The notes under the pieces: model-generated | What the model was told of the DNA's origin: nothing | The model's database searches: none | The model's input: the letters and a program-made list of their open reading frames with translations, nothing else | Source: Hexactinellida sp. DTS-2022 | Taxonomy: Eukaryota; Porifera; Hexactinellida | Direction of reading: 5' to 3' | DNA length: 64,000 nt | NCBI GenBank assembly: GCA_028753945.1 | Contig: JAPNXP010000009.1 | Location: 868,001 to 932,000 of the forward strand | Translations under genes and position numbers: made by a program | Part shown: positions 21,655-34,600 of the stretch, piece after piece | How the letters are laid out: each line of letters begins with the position of its first letter | How positions within the stretch are numbered: the stretch's first letter is position 1

Positions 21655-22455
21655 TCAGCTGTTACTGTTGGTAGCCTGCTGGGTATTTGCTAACAGCTGA
21701 TCCCTCTGTATAATCAGCTGGTTCAGCTGCTCGGTCGTCTTCTCCAAACTGAGGTTGTTCTCTTGCAGCTGTCTCTGCATTCTGATCTGCTGCGCTTGAT
21801 TTCTCTTCTCGTACATGTCAATCTCTCTCTCTAGACTCTCCACTTCGGTATCAAGCTGCTCGTCCCTCTCATTCAGCTGAGATATCTGATTCTCGAGTTC
21901 TATTTTCCGTTCCTGTTCCACCGCAGTTTCTCTTCGTAGCTCCTCAATGCTCTCATCGAGGCCAACAGGGTTTTTGCTTTCGATTTCTTTTCGGATACTT
22001 TCCAACTCAGCCGTAAGAACTTGAAACCGTTGATACTCACTGCTCTTCATTTCCACTATTTCAGAGTTCCTCTCATACTCCTCTATGCTCGCTGTGTATT
22101 TCCCGTAGGTCCGCTTTTTCTCCTGCAGCTGTTGCTCGAGATCCCTCATACGCTGAGTGTACTCCAGTTTAGTCTTCAGCGCCTGGTCCAGGTACTCCCA
22201 GAGCTCGGCGCACTTGGCCTCGTACCCCTTGTTTTCCTCCACCACGCAGTATATCTTCCTGTTCAGAGAGGCCAGGTCGCTCTCCAACTCGCGGCATCTA
22301 ACATTCTCCCTCGCGCCCTCCTCCATCAATCTCTTGATCAGCTGTTGCTTGTTTCTGATCGCCAGATCCTGCGCGTTGTAAGCAGTGAGCAGCTCGCCCG
22401 CTATGCCCGGAATAGCCTCCTCGCTATCAGCTGTTTCTCCTGTGCTCACTTCCAT
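21655..22455 (-). CDS. coiled-coil protein
   Basis: 266 aa from the ATG at 22455; the open frame reaches 22506 only with a TTG. After about 25 residues almost the whole chain is heptad-rich charged helix (for example ELESIRKEIESKN, ENQISQLNERDEQLDTEVES), ending in a Gln/Asn/Thr tail. No globular domain, membrane span or signal. A cytoskeletal or ciliary structural role is possible, but I cannot assign a family. It is unspliced and sits between PTPA and the F-BAR/J gene, all on the minus strand. Confidence 0.75.
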   Translation of the reverse strand: MEVSTGETADSEEAIPGIAGELLTAYNAQDLAIRNKQQLIKRLMEEGARENVRCRELESDLASLNRKIYCVVEENKGYEAKCAELWEYLDQALKTKLEYTQRMRDLEQQLQEKKRTYGKYTASIEEYERNSEIVEMKSSEYQRFQVLTAELESIRKEIESKNPVGLDESIEELRRETAVEQERKIELENQISQLNERDEQLDTEVESLEREIDMYEKRNQAQQIRMQRQLQENNLSLEKTTEQLNQLIIQRDQLLANTQQATNSNS

Positions 22456-22716
22456 GAGCCCGCACTGGTTAGGTCTGATACAGGCAACAATATATTTATT
22501 TAACAAAGGCTATTTCAAGCTATGTTTCAAACATTAAATTTTTACCCTGTTTAAAATTAACATTAATCATAGGTTATGCATCAATATTATAATTTATATT
22601 CAGTCCAATTAAGTCATCACCTTTGTCTTGATAACAATTATTTTCACCGAATTAGCAATCAATATACATTACACTAGTTAGAGAAAGGAAATATAGAGTA
22701 ACCATACAGCACAGGG

Positions 22717-25700
22717 CTAGACAGCTTTCTTAATGCACGCATTGAGAAGCTTGAGGGCCAACTCTATCTCCTGGATAAGTTGAATCGGGACTTCATTCCT
22801 CTTGAAGAACTTGTATATCTTTTGGAATTTCTCCATAGCTACTTTGAGAGAATTCGTATCTTGAGACGTGATTTGCGAGTAAGCCTATAAATAGAAACAA
22901 GTACATTAGTTGTACAAGACAATACAAATTTGAGAGCATTTACCATAGCATTCTATACATAAGGCAATGGCACTCACTCAAATTTCTGGACCAGAGATTG
23001 ATATAGAGATTGATGAATATACTAACCAATACCTGGTCCAGAAAATTGAATGAGTGCCATTGCCTTATGTATACAATGCTATATATTCACCTTTCTGTAC
23101 TGGCACAAAATATTGTATATTTTACGAGTCTCTTCTTTGCCGAGAACATCCGTGAATATCGTGTTCAGGTAGCTCAGCTTCTGTGTGGCTCTGTAATTGA
23201 ATGTTTGTTAACAATTAAACACAGTTCAGTTATAAATAACTTTATTATATGCTTACTTGCGCTGTAGGTCGGGATTGTCAGCAAACTGGTCAGGATGCAG
23301 TCTCTTGGTGATGCTGCGTTTCAGCTCATCGAGATGTTCCATCTCATCCTCCGCGCTGCCGCCGATAATCCTATAGTAGTCGCTGGCCTCGCTCATCTTA
23401 ATCAGCTTCTCTTGCATCGTTACAACTAGCATCAATAACACAATAGATTAGCTAGAATGGGGGGATATAGAATACAAACTTACTGTCATTCAGGCTATAC
23501 TCAGTCTTCTGCACTTCTTTGTGTAGCATCGGGAGAGCGGGGTAGGGAGTAGGCGCTTCCATCTTATCCCTAGCTTTGTAATCCGAGCTATTCTGGTTAC
23601 TCTCCTCAGTGGTGGGTGCCGTAGACGGGGCGGCAGTGGGCGGGGTGGGGGTGGGAGGCTGCTTGGGTTTGCTGGAGGGAGGGGGGCGAGGAGGGAGCTG
23701 CTTGGAAGATACTGGGTCAGTGGGGGTTCTCTCTCGGCTAGGCTTATCGCTCTTGGGCTTATGAGGAGGTATAGGGGGATTGGTTATGAGAGATTTGGGA
23801 GGAGAGGGCTTCTTAGAAAATGGAACAGAATTGTCTTCCTTGCGAGGGAGGCTATCTTTCTGCGAATGGGACAGCGGATGGGAAGCAGAGCTCTTCTTTG
23901 GGGATGGAGGATTATAAACTGAAGAATAACTGCATAACAAACTGAACACTAACAGGATATGCGTTATAACAATCAGAGAACAACCGTCAGTACATACCTG
24001 CGTGTCTGGATTCCGAATCCTAATTAACACAACAACATAAATTGGAGATTCTGATAAGAGATATAGAGCAGTGTGTTACCTGTACATTATCTAGGTCTGT
24101 ACTCTGTGTAAGATACTCGTGAGCTAATACGAACTCGTGAATGTCCCTGTCAGCATCTACCTCGTGCATGCGTATAGCCAGCTTCTGGCAATACTGCAGG
24201 TACACCGGACCTGTGTTGGAGTACACTCTACAGAATATATACATAGTAAATACTGGGAGTAAACTATAGTGCCAGTACTTACTTGGAAAACTCAATGAGT
24301 GAAGTCCTAATTTTCGATATTCTTACCCATTCAGAATCATGGATTGTCTAGAATAGATGGATTTGAGATAAAAAATTGTTTCTTTTTGAAGTGTATTTAT
24401 TTGGTTATTGTATTCGTATTTGGTAGCCATTCAATACAACGATATCTCACAACTGTCTCTACATTTACGAGTACGTTTTCACCTAGAGGTAATATGCTTG
24501 CGTATAGGAAATAGAATTATGCATTAACTTACATTATACATGTACTCAAGTTGCAGACAGGTCCCTCTCTCTGTTATGCTGTACTCCTCTCTTAATTTCC
24601 TGCATCTAATCAAGATACATTAAACCCAAGTAATGCCCTGCAGTTTGTCATTAATCAACACCAGAGGCGGCGCGGCTTTTGGGGGCCCCCGGGTGATCGA
24701 CCTACTAGTCCCCTTTGTCCAGGGCCCCGGGGGGCCTGAACAAGGGGGCCCCCTTTGTAATCGGTTGAGGGGCCCGCGGGTGAATCACCCGTGCGGGGTG
24801 CGGCCGCGCCGCCCATGATCAACACCAAAATGAATGAATAATAAATATTACTATAACTTATGACTTATAAGCTAAAGTAACTTGTAAGAGTCAACTAACA
24901 GCTGTTCCTGTTCTATGAACTGAGCTTCAGCACCAGTGAGTTGCTCCTCAATCTAATGCGAATCAAATAGTGCACCAAGTCAAGGGAACTGTTAATTAAT
25001 GTTAACTATAAAATTAATCTTAACAACCTTTAAAGGATTCTTGTTCGCCAAAGTGTCCACTCTTTCTTTGGAAAGAAATGGAGAAAATAACATATTCACT
25101 TACTACATAGTATCATGGATAATGTCACAGAAAGGAGGCTACCTGGAGGTGTTAAGTTGAGACTTCAATTTGTTATATTCTGTGTTCATTCCTTCCCGCT
25201 TGATATTCTCCTGGTGTAAGGGAATCAGGAATTAATAAACTGAGCAATGGAATATTATAAATTATTAACAGTTTGAAACTCACAGCTTTTAATTGTTGTT
25301 TCAGTTTCCTTACAGATGTGAATTTGGTATCTTTCAGATTCTAGGAGGGGTAGAAAAGAGATATTAACAATAGTGTGTAAAGTGCCAATAGTGCCGACAT
25401 ACTAGCTTCTTAATGTCATCCAGCTGCTGCTTAACCTCACTGAGAGGCTCTGCCACTGTTTGCTTCAATAAGTATGCCTGAAATATAATATTATAATATT
25501 GATATGAAACAGTATATATAGGCCAGATTACCTTTTCGAGATGATGCTTAGCTGTGAGAGAGAGACATTCTCCAATTAGTTTCCAAGCATTCTTCAAAGT
25601 ACTAAATGTATAATATGAATGTACAATATAAGAGACAGATGATATAATATGAATGTACAATATAAGAGACAGATTATATATTAAATACCCACCCAGTCTC

Positions 25701-26093
25701 TTCGAATGGGTCCTGTCCTAGCCACTGCATGAGGGTATTGGAATGCAGAGTGTATGAGGAGCTCCTTAGCAGCTTCTGCAGGCCGTGAGCAAACGATTCT
25801 TCCAGGCCTGCGAGCTGCTATAGAATATTAGAATTGGTTAGGACATTCTATTGTACAAGTTGTTGTTAGACAGTCACAAACCAGAAAAAACTCGTAGATA
25901 CACTTCAGTATTTCCAGTCCGTTAGAAAATCTGCTTTTGACAACGTCAAAAGAATTCTAAACAAATGTATTATCTCAATTCAAATAATTATTTAACCAAA
26001 GAATAAAAATAATCCGCGATTCCAACCGAATATCCTCACCTCTCCCTTCAAGTCAGAAATCTTTAATAAATCTTTGTTTTCACTCTCAACCAT
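22717..26093 (-). CDS. F-BAR / proline-rich / J-domain fusion protein
   Basis: About 14-16 small exons joined by GT-AG introns. Exons that join in phase include 26093-26040, 25956-25882, 25817-25693, 25601-25532, 25477-25403, 25340-25284, 25210-25143 and, at the end, 23191-23091 and 22884-22717. Exons between 25080 and 24300 are less certain. The N-terminal part reads as an FCH/F-BAR domain (FDVVKSRFSNGLEILKCIYE..., LEESFAHGLQKLLRSS, later the charged helices through LQYCQKLAIRMHEVDADRDI), which bends membranes. A Pro/Ser/Lys-rich linker of about 150 residues has many PxxP motifs (SH3 ligands). A J-domain-like module follows: DYYRIIGG, LKRSITKRLHPDQF with intact HPD, then EETRKIYN. About 60 helical residues close the protein. 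Inferred role: bring Hsp70 to curved membranes, by analogy with auxilin. No SH3 domain was seen. Confidence 0.8.
22947..23080. repeat. intronic long hairpin
   Basis: Two 48-bp arms (22947-22994 and 23033-23080) are inverted copies with about four or five mismatches, around a 38-nt loop. It lies wholly in the last intron of the F-BAR/J gene. Arm size would suit a small-RNA hairpin precursor or a foldback MITE. Confidence 0.88.
24663..24817. mobile_element. MULE-like MITE with 9-bp target duplication
   Basis: 155-bp GC-rich element in an intron of the F-BAR/J gene, flanked by perfect 9-bp direct repeats ATCAACACC (24654-24662 and 24818-24826). Ends share the inverted core GGCGGCGCGGC. The interior is rich in GGGGCCCC palindromes. 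A 9-bp duplication is the Mutator-superfamily hallmark, and a MULE transposase lies at 61545-62978. Confidence 0.85.
25609..25676. repeat. 34-bp tandem duplication
   Basis: Two identical copies of a unit containing GAATGTACAATATAAGAGAC, at the 5' side of an intron of the F-BAR/J gene. Confidence 0.9.
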
Positions 26094-26406
26094 CTTATTA
26101 CACTATAGATAGTGACTGGTGCAACTAACAACAAATACAAGTGTTCCAAAATGAATGTAGCTTCTAGCTTCTAGCAGTAATCAACAAAATGCGTGTATTC
26201 TGTATAAGTTATCCTAATGAAATCTTAGTGACTCTATGTTATAACTTATTATAATCTATATATATTCGCCTTATCAAATTAGGTAATGTCCGAATGCAAC
26301 TTGCTGTAGACAAATTTGCAATATACTAAATATAATAATTATGACAAACAAATGCATACATCAATAAAGAGCTACTTTCCTAGCAGACATAAGTGAGATC
26401 CCATTT
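26094..26406. other. intergenic spacer
   Basis: AT-rich 313 bp between the SRP68 stop and the F-BAR/J start on the same strand. Nothing distinctive recognised. Confidence 0.5.
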
Positions 26407-28486
26407 CTAAGAAGACCAGAGTCCCTTGAATAGCGAGCTGAGGACGCCGCCCCTCTTAGAGTAGTGGCTCTCCAAATCCGGGAAGCTCACGTAGCTCAGC
26501 GCCAGGTCGAAGAAATACGGTTTGCACGGAGCGGGCTTGTATTCAGGTGGAAACGAGACTATCTGTAGCTCCTCCAGCTTCTCCGTTGGCTCCAGCACGA
26601 GGTACTCTTCGAGACACTCGGCTATGCGGCCTCTCGGTCGACAGGGCTCGGTTAGCACGGCCCCCGCGCTGCTGCCCAGACAGAGCGAGGCCAGGGCGGC
26701 GCACCTCTTGCTGCGCATCTCTCCACTCAGAGTCTCGATCTCCTCCAGCACCCCCGCGGCCCCCGGGTCCCCCCAGCCCTCGCAGGCCCGTCCCAGCTCG
26801 GAGGCCTGCTCCGCCGCCTTCTCCAGCAGGGCCAGACCCTCGTTCAGACGCCCAGCCAACAGGTACACCTCTGCCAGGTAGAAACACCGGTGCGCCTAAG
26901 TACATTGTTACAAACAAATTCAATAGAAATAACAAGAATAGAGGTACAGACCTGGAACTGTGCGCGTCTCACAGCTAGCTCCTTTCCCATCATATCCTCG
27001 ACCCCCGGTATGGCCGCCAGGTCCAGATTATTCTGCAGCAGAATGTCGTACAGTCGCACCAGCTCCTCGGGCCGCCCTCCCTCCTCCCCTCTCTCCGGCC
27101 GGATCAGCTGTTCCAGCAGCAGCATGCTGCGAGCTGTGCTGTAGGTTAGCTTAGCGTAGCTGATGTAATCCACTGAAGAGCAAATAGAGTTAATGTGGAC
27201 CATGGTATAGAAGGTAGGTCCGCTTACGCAATCTCCCCAGCTGCTCTAATCTGTACTCTTTCTCCGGGAGCTGCTTCGACTGCTTCTCTATTCCTGTCTC
27301 GTCCTTCAGACTCTGCACAGCCTCCTGGCAGTCCAGCAGCAGTCGGGCGAACAGCTTCAGCTTAGCGTCTCTGCCGCTAACCTTATCCACTTCCGAGCCT
27401 CCCTCCTCCACGCGTCTGATGGCCCCGTGCACTCGGCCGGAGCGGATCGGGACACTCTTCCCTACACAGCAGGTTAATACAGAGTAACAGGAGTATGCGA
27501 CAAGCTGTACCTAGCCATGTGACCTCTGAGATGCCAGTCTCCGCCTTATCCCTGGTCTGTCTCAGCACCTCCTCTATGCGCGCGGCCAGCGGCCCGGTCA
27601 GATCGGAGCTCCGGAGCTCCAGCAGCGCGCTCTCCTCTCCGCCCGCCTCGCTCCCCAGCTGGAGGTTGTACTGGCAGTAGCGCAGACTCAGCGCCAGCTG
27701 GGAAGCTGTCTCCCTATAGCAGTTCTACAGCAGTAGCTATACCGCCATTAGCGCCATTAAGAGAGGTACCTGCTGCGCCGGAGACACCACGGCGGCCAGC
27801 TGCTCGTAGACCGCCTTACACGCGGAGAAGCTCTGCAGCGCCTTGCTCCACTCCAGTCGCTCCAGACAGAGGGTCCCCGTCAGCCAGTCGCGGTAGGCGC
27901 AGCTCTCCAGCTGGGAGCGCGCGTCCGTCCCGCCGCCCTCCGTGAGGGCGCACAGCGCCTCCGAGTGTCTCACAGCCTTGCACAGCTTCCTCACAAGTCT
28001 ACAGGAAGCATAAGCTTAACAGCTGGGCTAGAGGAACACTGGGTATATTATATTATGCCTGTGTTTGTGCCTGGCTTCCTGTGCGGCTGTCACCTTGAGC
28101 TCCAAGGCGTGGCTCCAACACCTCTCCGCACACACCAGGGACACGTACAGCTGTTTCTCTTGCGTGACGTCATCGGGAGCCAGGGCAGCGGCCGTCTTGT
28201 ATTTCCCTTTGAATGTGCACTGACGGTGCAGAGTGCGGCGAGTGCGCAGCAGTTTGCGAGAGCAGTACCTATAGAATAACAGATTAATACAACTGTATTA
28301 TAATCAGCTTAGCCTTATAGTATGCTACCGTCTGTAGCGAGTGTAGTCCTCGTGTTTGACTCCGTGCTGAGCTCTCCACTCGGTCACCAGAGCCAGCAGT
28401 TCCAGCGAGACCGGCGCAGGGAGGGCCCCGCCCCTCTCTCCCTCCTCAGGGTCTCCCGCTGTCTCCCTACTCGGATCTGTTGCCAT
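26407..28486 (-). CDS. SRP68: signal recognition particle subunit SRP68
   Basis: Largest protein of the SRP. It binds SRP RNA and SRP72 and helps target secretory proteins to the ER. Seven exons from the ATG at 28486. The N-terminal HGVKHEDYTRYRRYCSRKL segment and the basic run after it match the RNA-binding domain. The following helical repeats (LVRKLCKAVRHSEALC, EWSKALQSFSACKAVYEQLA, VDYISYAKL) match family order. The C-terminal FDLALSYVSFPDLE is the SRP72-contact region. Exon 2 joins exon 3 in frame only through a GC-AG intron (27999-28058); the nearby AAG|GTGACA donor breaks the frame. GC-rich coding DNA with short introns. Collagen's stop codon lies only 207 bp upstream on the same strand. 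Confidence 0.95.
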
Positions 28487-28692
28487 TCGAATCTGAGCTA
28501 GCATGTGAGGAATTAGATAACAAGTGTTGTACAACTCAAATATAGCAATTAATTGATAACATTTTGTAACAGTATTCCCACTCGTAAGGTCAAGATAATA
28601 CAAATAATTATATAACATAAAATTGAACAGTAATGAGTCCGAATATATAAACAAACACCAGACACTATTCATAAGTTGTTCCTGTTCAATAA

Positions 28693-31600
28693 TTAAACTG
28701 AACTGATTGAAACGCCGTCCGCTTGTATCTTCTGACACACACTACACCGACTAATCAGACTAGTCAGCTGATCGGGGTCTCGCTCCGTGACGGGCGTAGG
28801 GGGATCGAACATATTCCCCTGATTAAGGGCAGTCAGCCAGTAGGTGAGGTGAGACTCATGGAAGGTGCAGGTGCCTGTCCCTTGGCACTTGATGGAGAGG
28901 GCGGAGCGGAACTCCTTAAGACAGGAGCCAGGGGACGAGAGCGACTGCCCGCCTCCTTCTGAGCCTGCGTTGGTTTGCTAAGAGAGATACAAGTACAGTT
29001 AAACTTCCAAAAGTGACACCTTCAAGAAATGAACAACTCCAAAATATGAACACTTTTCCTCGGTCCCAAAATTTCCCCATTACTTTAGACACACGTTATG
29101 ATAAATCATGAAAAGTGAACACCTCTCAAAAGTCCCCAGGGTGTAAGTGAAAGTGAAAATTTTGGCTGGTCCCCAGGGTGTTCACTTTCTGAAGGTTTTA
29201 CTGTAACTTAATAACTTAATGCGGTTAGAGTTATGTGTACTCACGGCTAAGAGGCTGTATCCGGAGTATGCGGGGCCCCAGCCCGCCGGACAGCTGGGCG
29301 TGCTGTTGGAGAAGGAGTGCACTGCGATCGCCGGAGACAAGGCTCGGCAGACCGAGCAGCGGCCGATGAGACCTCTCACTGCGTCCCCGCTTATCGGCGC
29401 TACCGAGGCACCGCTGATTTCTCTGGAAGCCAGCCAGTAGGAGACCCCCTCGTGAGCTGCCACTTGGCAGGACTGGGTGGTCTTACACTGCGTGAAGGGA
29501 ATGAAGGAGAACCTCTGGAGACAGGATCCGGGCCTGCCCAGGTCTTGTACGGCTCCCTCTCCGTTCCCTGTAGTCTGGAACAGAGAGTACCCGCTGTATA
29601 TCAGGTCCCCCTCGGCACAGCTGGGCGTGGCAGTGCTCTGGCTGTGAACAACAAGAACGAACCCAGCCCGAGTGGATCCAGACACTCCTCTGACACCTTT
29701 GTTCCCCAAGCTACCCTTGTCCCCCTTCGGTCCGATGGGCCCGTCGATGCCTGAGGTACCCAGTGCTCCCTTCTGCCCGGATTCTCCCTTCTGCCCGACA
29801 TCCCCTACACACAAATATAATTAATACATACAGAGGCAAGTGGACCATGATGTGGTACATAGAATTAGTTAAACTTACCTTTCAACCCGTCTCTCCCGTT
29901 CTCTCCAATTCTCCCATCAGTCCCGCTATCTCCCTTCACACCCAAGTCTCCTTGATTTCCTACGACAACATAGTATAACTCTACTCTAATGCACAGCACT
30001 CAAATAACTGATTGTGAAATACCTCTTTCGCCTTTGATAGAAGTACCATTCATTCCTCTTTCGCCGACTGGACCAATAGCCCCCTTCAAACCCGTGTCCC
30101 CCTTAGCCCCCTTGTCGCCCAGGGCCCCGTCATCGCCGCTACTCCCTGTGTTGCCGAAGTCTCCTTTGAGTCCCGTTGTACCCTGAGGGCCAGCTGTCCC
30201 TTTCAGACCGCTGTCGCCTTTGTCTCCCTTAGATCCTGACTCTCCCTTTGCTCCGAATGCTCCTAACTCGCCCTACAACCAAACAGTATTAATATCCCGT
30301 TAAGCCAGCGATCCCAACCTTTTCACCGTGCACCCCTATAGGCTATAGCAATACCAAACATTATGTAGATCCCTCCTAATATTGCTCGCGATTCAATTAT
30401 TGAGATCTTATACTCCCTACTTAATTCCGCAGACCCAGGTTAGGAACCACTGCATTAAGCTGAATATCTATGTCGGCTTACCTTCTGTCCTTTCTGTCCG
30501 TCGTCCCCTGCGCCCCCAGCTGGTCCCCTGTCCCCAGCTGTTCCCGCGGAGCCAGCAGCTCCGTCAGTCCCAGGCAAACCCTCCAGCCCCTTGTCTCCCA
30601 AGCTCCCTTTATCACCTTTAGACCCAGAGGCCCCCTTAGTCCCTTCAGTTCCGTCTCGCCCTCTCAAGCCAAGGTCTCCCTTCGATCCTGGGCTACCTTT
30701 CGTGCCTTGACCTCCTAACGCACAGTGTATAATCAATAAGCATATCAACATTATATTAATATTCTTCTATCCTTACCTTTGGTTCCAGTATCACCTTTAG
30801 ACCCAGCATCGCCAGAGGTGCCCTGCAGCCCCTGCTCCCCCTTCTCCCCATCAGTGCCACTCTCCCCGTTAGCCCCCGCCCCCCCGGTGCTCCCCTTCAG
30901 GCCCCTGGATCCCGGGGGCCCCTGGAGTCCGGGCCCGCCTCTGTCCCCTGTCTCCCCCTTAGAGCCGGCATCTCCGACGCCCCCCTGAGGCCCAGTGTCC
31001 CCTGTTGTTCCTCTCTCTCCATTGGGTCCTGTGACTCCATCGGTGCCCTTATCTCCCTTGGAGCCTCTCTCCCCTTTGTCGCCCAAAGGGCCTATGGGCC
31101 CGATGTCTCCCTGTACAACAAAGCAATGACTACCGCAGTTCCTACACACTATGATACAACTCACTTTATCTCCAGCGACTGCTTGTTCTCCCTTCGTTCC
31201 TTTCTCTCCCACATTTCCAGGCTCCCCTTTCAGCCCCAGGTCTCCTCCAAACCCATTGGCCCCGAGGGACCCTTTCCCTCCCTTGACGCCTGACAATCCT
31301 TTCAAACCGATGGATCCAGTTGGCCCATCGGGTCCCACGTCCCCCTTCTCTCCTCTGTCTCCACGTGGCCCGAAGTCCCCTTTTGTTCCATTCGTTCCTG
31401 GTTCCCCCTGAGTGCCATCATTCCCCCTTTCACCAGCAGGACCTTCAAATACTCAGTTTAATATTTATCCACTATAATAAGAAGAATAGATGGGATTAAC
31501 TGACCTGTTTGTCCAGTATCTCCCTTGGGGCCTGCGTCCCCAAGCACCCCGTTTTCTCCCTTATTTCCTGTCCGCCCGTCAGGACCAATGTCTCCTTTGT

Positions 31601-34600
31601 TCCCAGTAGGCCCCTGGTCCCCATTATCTCCGTCCAATCCAGATGGACCAGTTGCACCCAAGCTACCTTTGCTACCCCTCAGTCCGCTGCTCCCCTTCTC
31701 GCCCAGAGTGCCGTCTCTGCCAAAATCACCTCCCTCTCCCTTAGGTCCGCTCGGTCCTATTTACAATAGGAAGTAAAATAAAGCAGCTAAGTGCTATCTC
31801 AGGTAATGTACACCACGCACCTACTGCCCCTTGGTCTCCCTTTACTCCTCCCACGCCTGTGAGTCCCACATCTCCCTTCGACCCCCTCCCCCCTGGCTCT
31901 CCTTTCTCTCCTCTCGTACCATTCTCTCCGATACCAGCCAGGCCCTGTTCCCCTTTAGCACCGTCTAGACCTACGACAGAAACCATAAATATAGCTCAGT
32001 CTGCAGATAGCGAAACACACCATTTATCCCGTCATCTCCTTTCGCTCCTCTCTCCCCGTTATCTCCTGAGAATCCCTGCGGTCCGTCCACACCTTGGTCG
32101 CCTTTGCCTCCTGGCTCTCCCTTTAACCCATTCAGTCCTGGGCTACCTTTTAGCCCAACCGCCCCTTCAAAACCAGCTTCTCCAGTTTTTCCCTTCTGTC
32201 CATTAGAACCACTACAAAACAAGGCGTATATAAATAACTAACGTAAAATAAATGCTGCTGTACTTACACGTCTCCTTTCTCTCCTAGGTCACCTGACTCC
32301 CCTTTGAGACCGGCGTTACCGACTGTACCCATAACTCCTTTCAAACCTTTCGTTCCGACGTCTCCATCGGATCCCGGGGTCCCAGAAGACCCAGCGGTCC
32401 CCGTGTCTCCCTTTACGCCTCTGTCCCCTCGGGGCCCTTGCGGTCCGATGTCCCCCTCCGCTCCGGTAGAACCGTTCGCGCCTCCAGGCCCAACCAGGCC
32501 ATTCACACCTTTCTTCCCCTTCTCCCCTGGGTCTCCAGGGGACCCATCAGACCCGTCGCTTCCGGCCGGCCCCTCGACCCCTGTCTCCCCAGGAGTCCCA
32601 CTGGCCCCTGGGTCCCCCTTGCTCCCCTCCGCCCCTGTACCTCCGGTCTCTCCGTCCGAGCCGGGACTCCCACGAGCGCCGGACGCCCCTGGCGCCCCCT
32701 TCACACCTGAGGTGCCAGAGTCTCCCTTCAGGCCTAACTCTCCTTTCGCTCCCTTCGCCCCGTCAGTTCCCTCGCTCCCGTCTTGTCCTAACAATACAAT
32801 AATATAAATACATTAGAACCTCGTTAGTACGAACACGGTTAATACGAATTTCCGGATAAGACGAACAAACAGTTCCATAAAATTAGGTCCCTACAATATT
32901 TATTCAATGGGCAATACTCCGGTTAATACGAACTCTGGATAAAACGAAAAAAAATTCCGTCCGTTGTTGTCTACTGTACATTGCATTATACACATCTTAT
33001 GTTATGGCTATACCTGTAGCTCCGATCTCGCCCTTAGTTCCCTTCTGTCCGCTGTCCCCGCTGTTTCCCACGTCTCCAGAGATACCAGCTGTCCCAGGGT
33101 CCCCCTTGTCTCCTACTGTGCCTCGATTTCCTTTCTCGCCTATAATAGCGCACTCGTAATATCAGCTAATCAATTCATACAAAATTGATTCTACCTTGGA
33201 TCGAGTCTCCTCGGGGACCAGTTGCTCCGGTTATACCGATTCCTCCTTTGGGCCCAGCAACGCCTACCTCTCCTGTATCACCTTTCGCGCCCTTTAGACA
33301 ATATATAACACCGAGAACAAATAAAAACAAGACTATACCAACCTCCACGCCAGTGGTTCCTTTGTCCCCCTTGCTTCCTCTGTCCCCTATCAGTCCGCTG
33401 CTGCCCTTAGTGCCCACTGGCCCAGTTGGTCCGAGGTCCCCACTCTCTCCCTTTGGACCAGGCGGCCCAGCTTGTTCAACTGTTCGTGTTAGGTTTATAC
33501 CCTGAGAGCCTTTTTCACCGACCCTCCCATTAGTCCCTTCATCTCCTTTCACTCCCTAGGGACACGTTTCAATTAATGGTACAGCTACATAGCATATCAC
33601 ACTAGCTTACCGGTATTCCCTCTGCCCCTCTGCTGCCCTTATTGCCCTGAATTCCCGCCTCTCCGGGGCTGCCGGCAGTTCCCGTGTTCCCATCTAATCC
33701 CGGGACGCCCACTTCTCCCTTGTTCCCCTTCCTCCCTCTCTCTCCGTCCGTCCCGTCTCTACAGGCTGTACAGTTCCCGAGCTGTCCGGGGGCCCCGGTG
33801 CCGCCCTTCGACCCGTCGCGACCCTCCGGCCCCTCGGGTCCCTGCGTGCCTCCCAAGCCCTTGTCCCCCTTAGTCCCGAGAGGACCTATAAATAGGAATA
33901 GTAACTAGTGCGAAGAAGACTCCTTTGGTTGATATAAGTCGCAAATTTATATTGACCGATCGGCTGCAGGCTATTATCCAAATCAAAAGTTCAGTTCATT
34001 CCACAACAAAGTATTAGTTTAATTAGTACTCAAAACTGGCACAAGCTAGTCAGGTATTTTCTATAAAACCTGAAGTTTATTCCGCAACAATTAATATAAT
34101 AAATTAAGGCATGTTAGCATTGCATCATATTAAGAATGCTTATTAAACCTGAGGTTTATTACAATGCTCCTTAAACCTGAGGTGTATTACAATGATTAAT
34201 AAGTGTAGGACTTTACCATAAAACATTATGTTTATTCCACAACGAGTATACTGCCTGTAGATCAATTAAAATTCTATATAAATTGCACATCATGTTACTA
34301 GAATAGTTTACCTTGTATTCCTATTCCGTCTTCCCCTTTAGTACCACTCGCCCCCTCGGACCCTTTGATGCCTTTCTTTCCCCTATTTCCAGATATCCCG
34401 CTAGGACCCGTTTCCCCAGGGCTCCCTGTATCGCCCTTCAAACCAGAGTCTCCCTTCGACCCGATCTCTCCCTTCTGACCGGTTAGTCCCGTCTGTCCGC
34501 TTATTCCGTTATCGCCTTTGGTACCTTGAGGCCCCTCAGGGCCCTCATTCCCTTTTGATCCAAGGTCACCTTTTGTACCTATCACACCTCTATCTCCAAT

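Noticed and set aside
29763..33908. Pro/Ser-rich plus-strand frames between 29.7 and 33.9 kb
   Set aside because: Antisense shadows of the minus-strand collagen helix.
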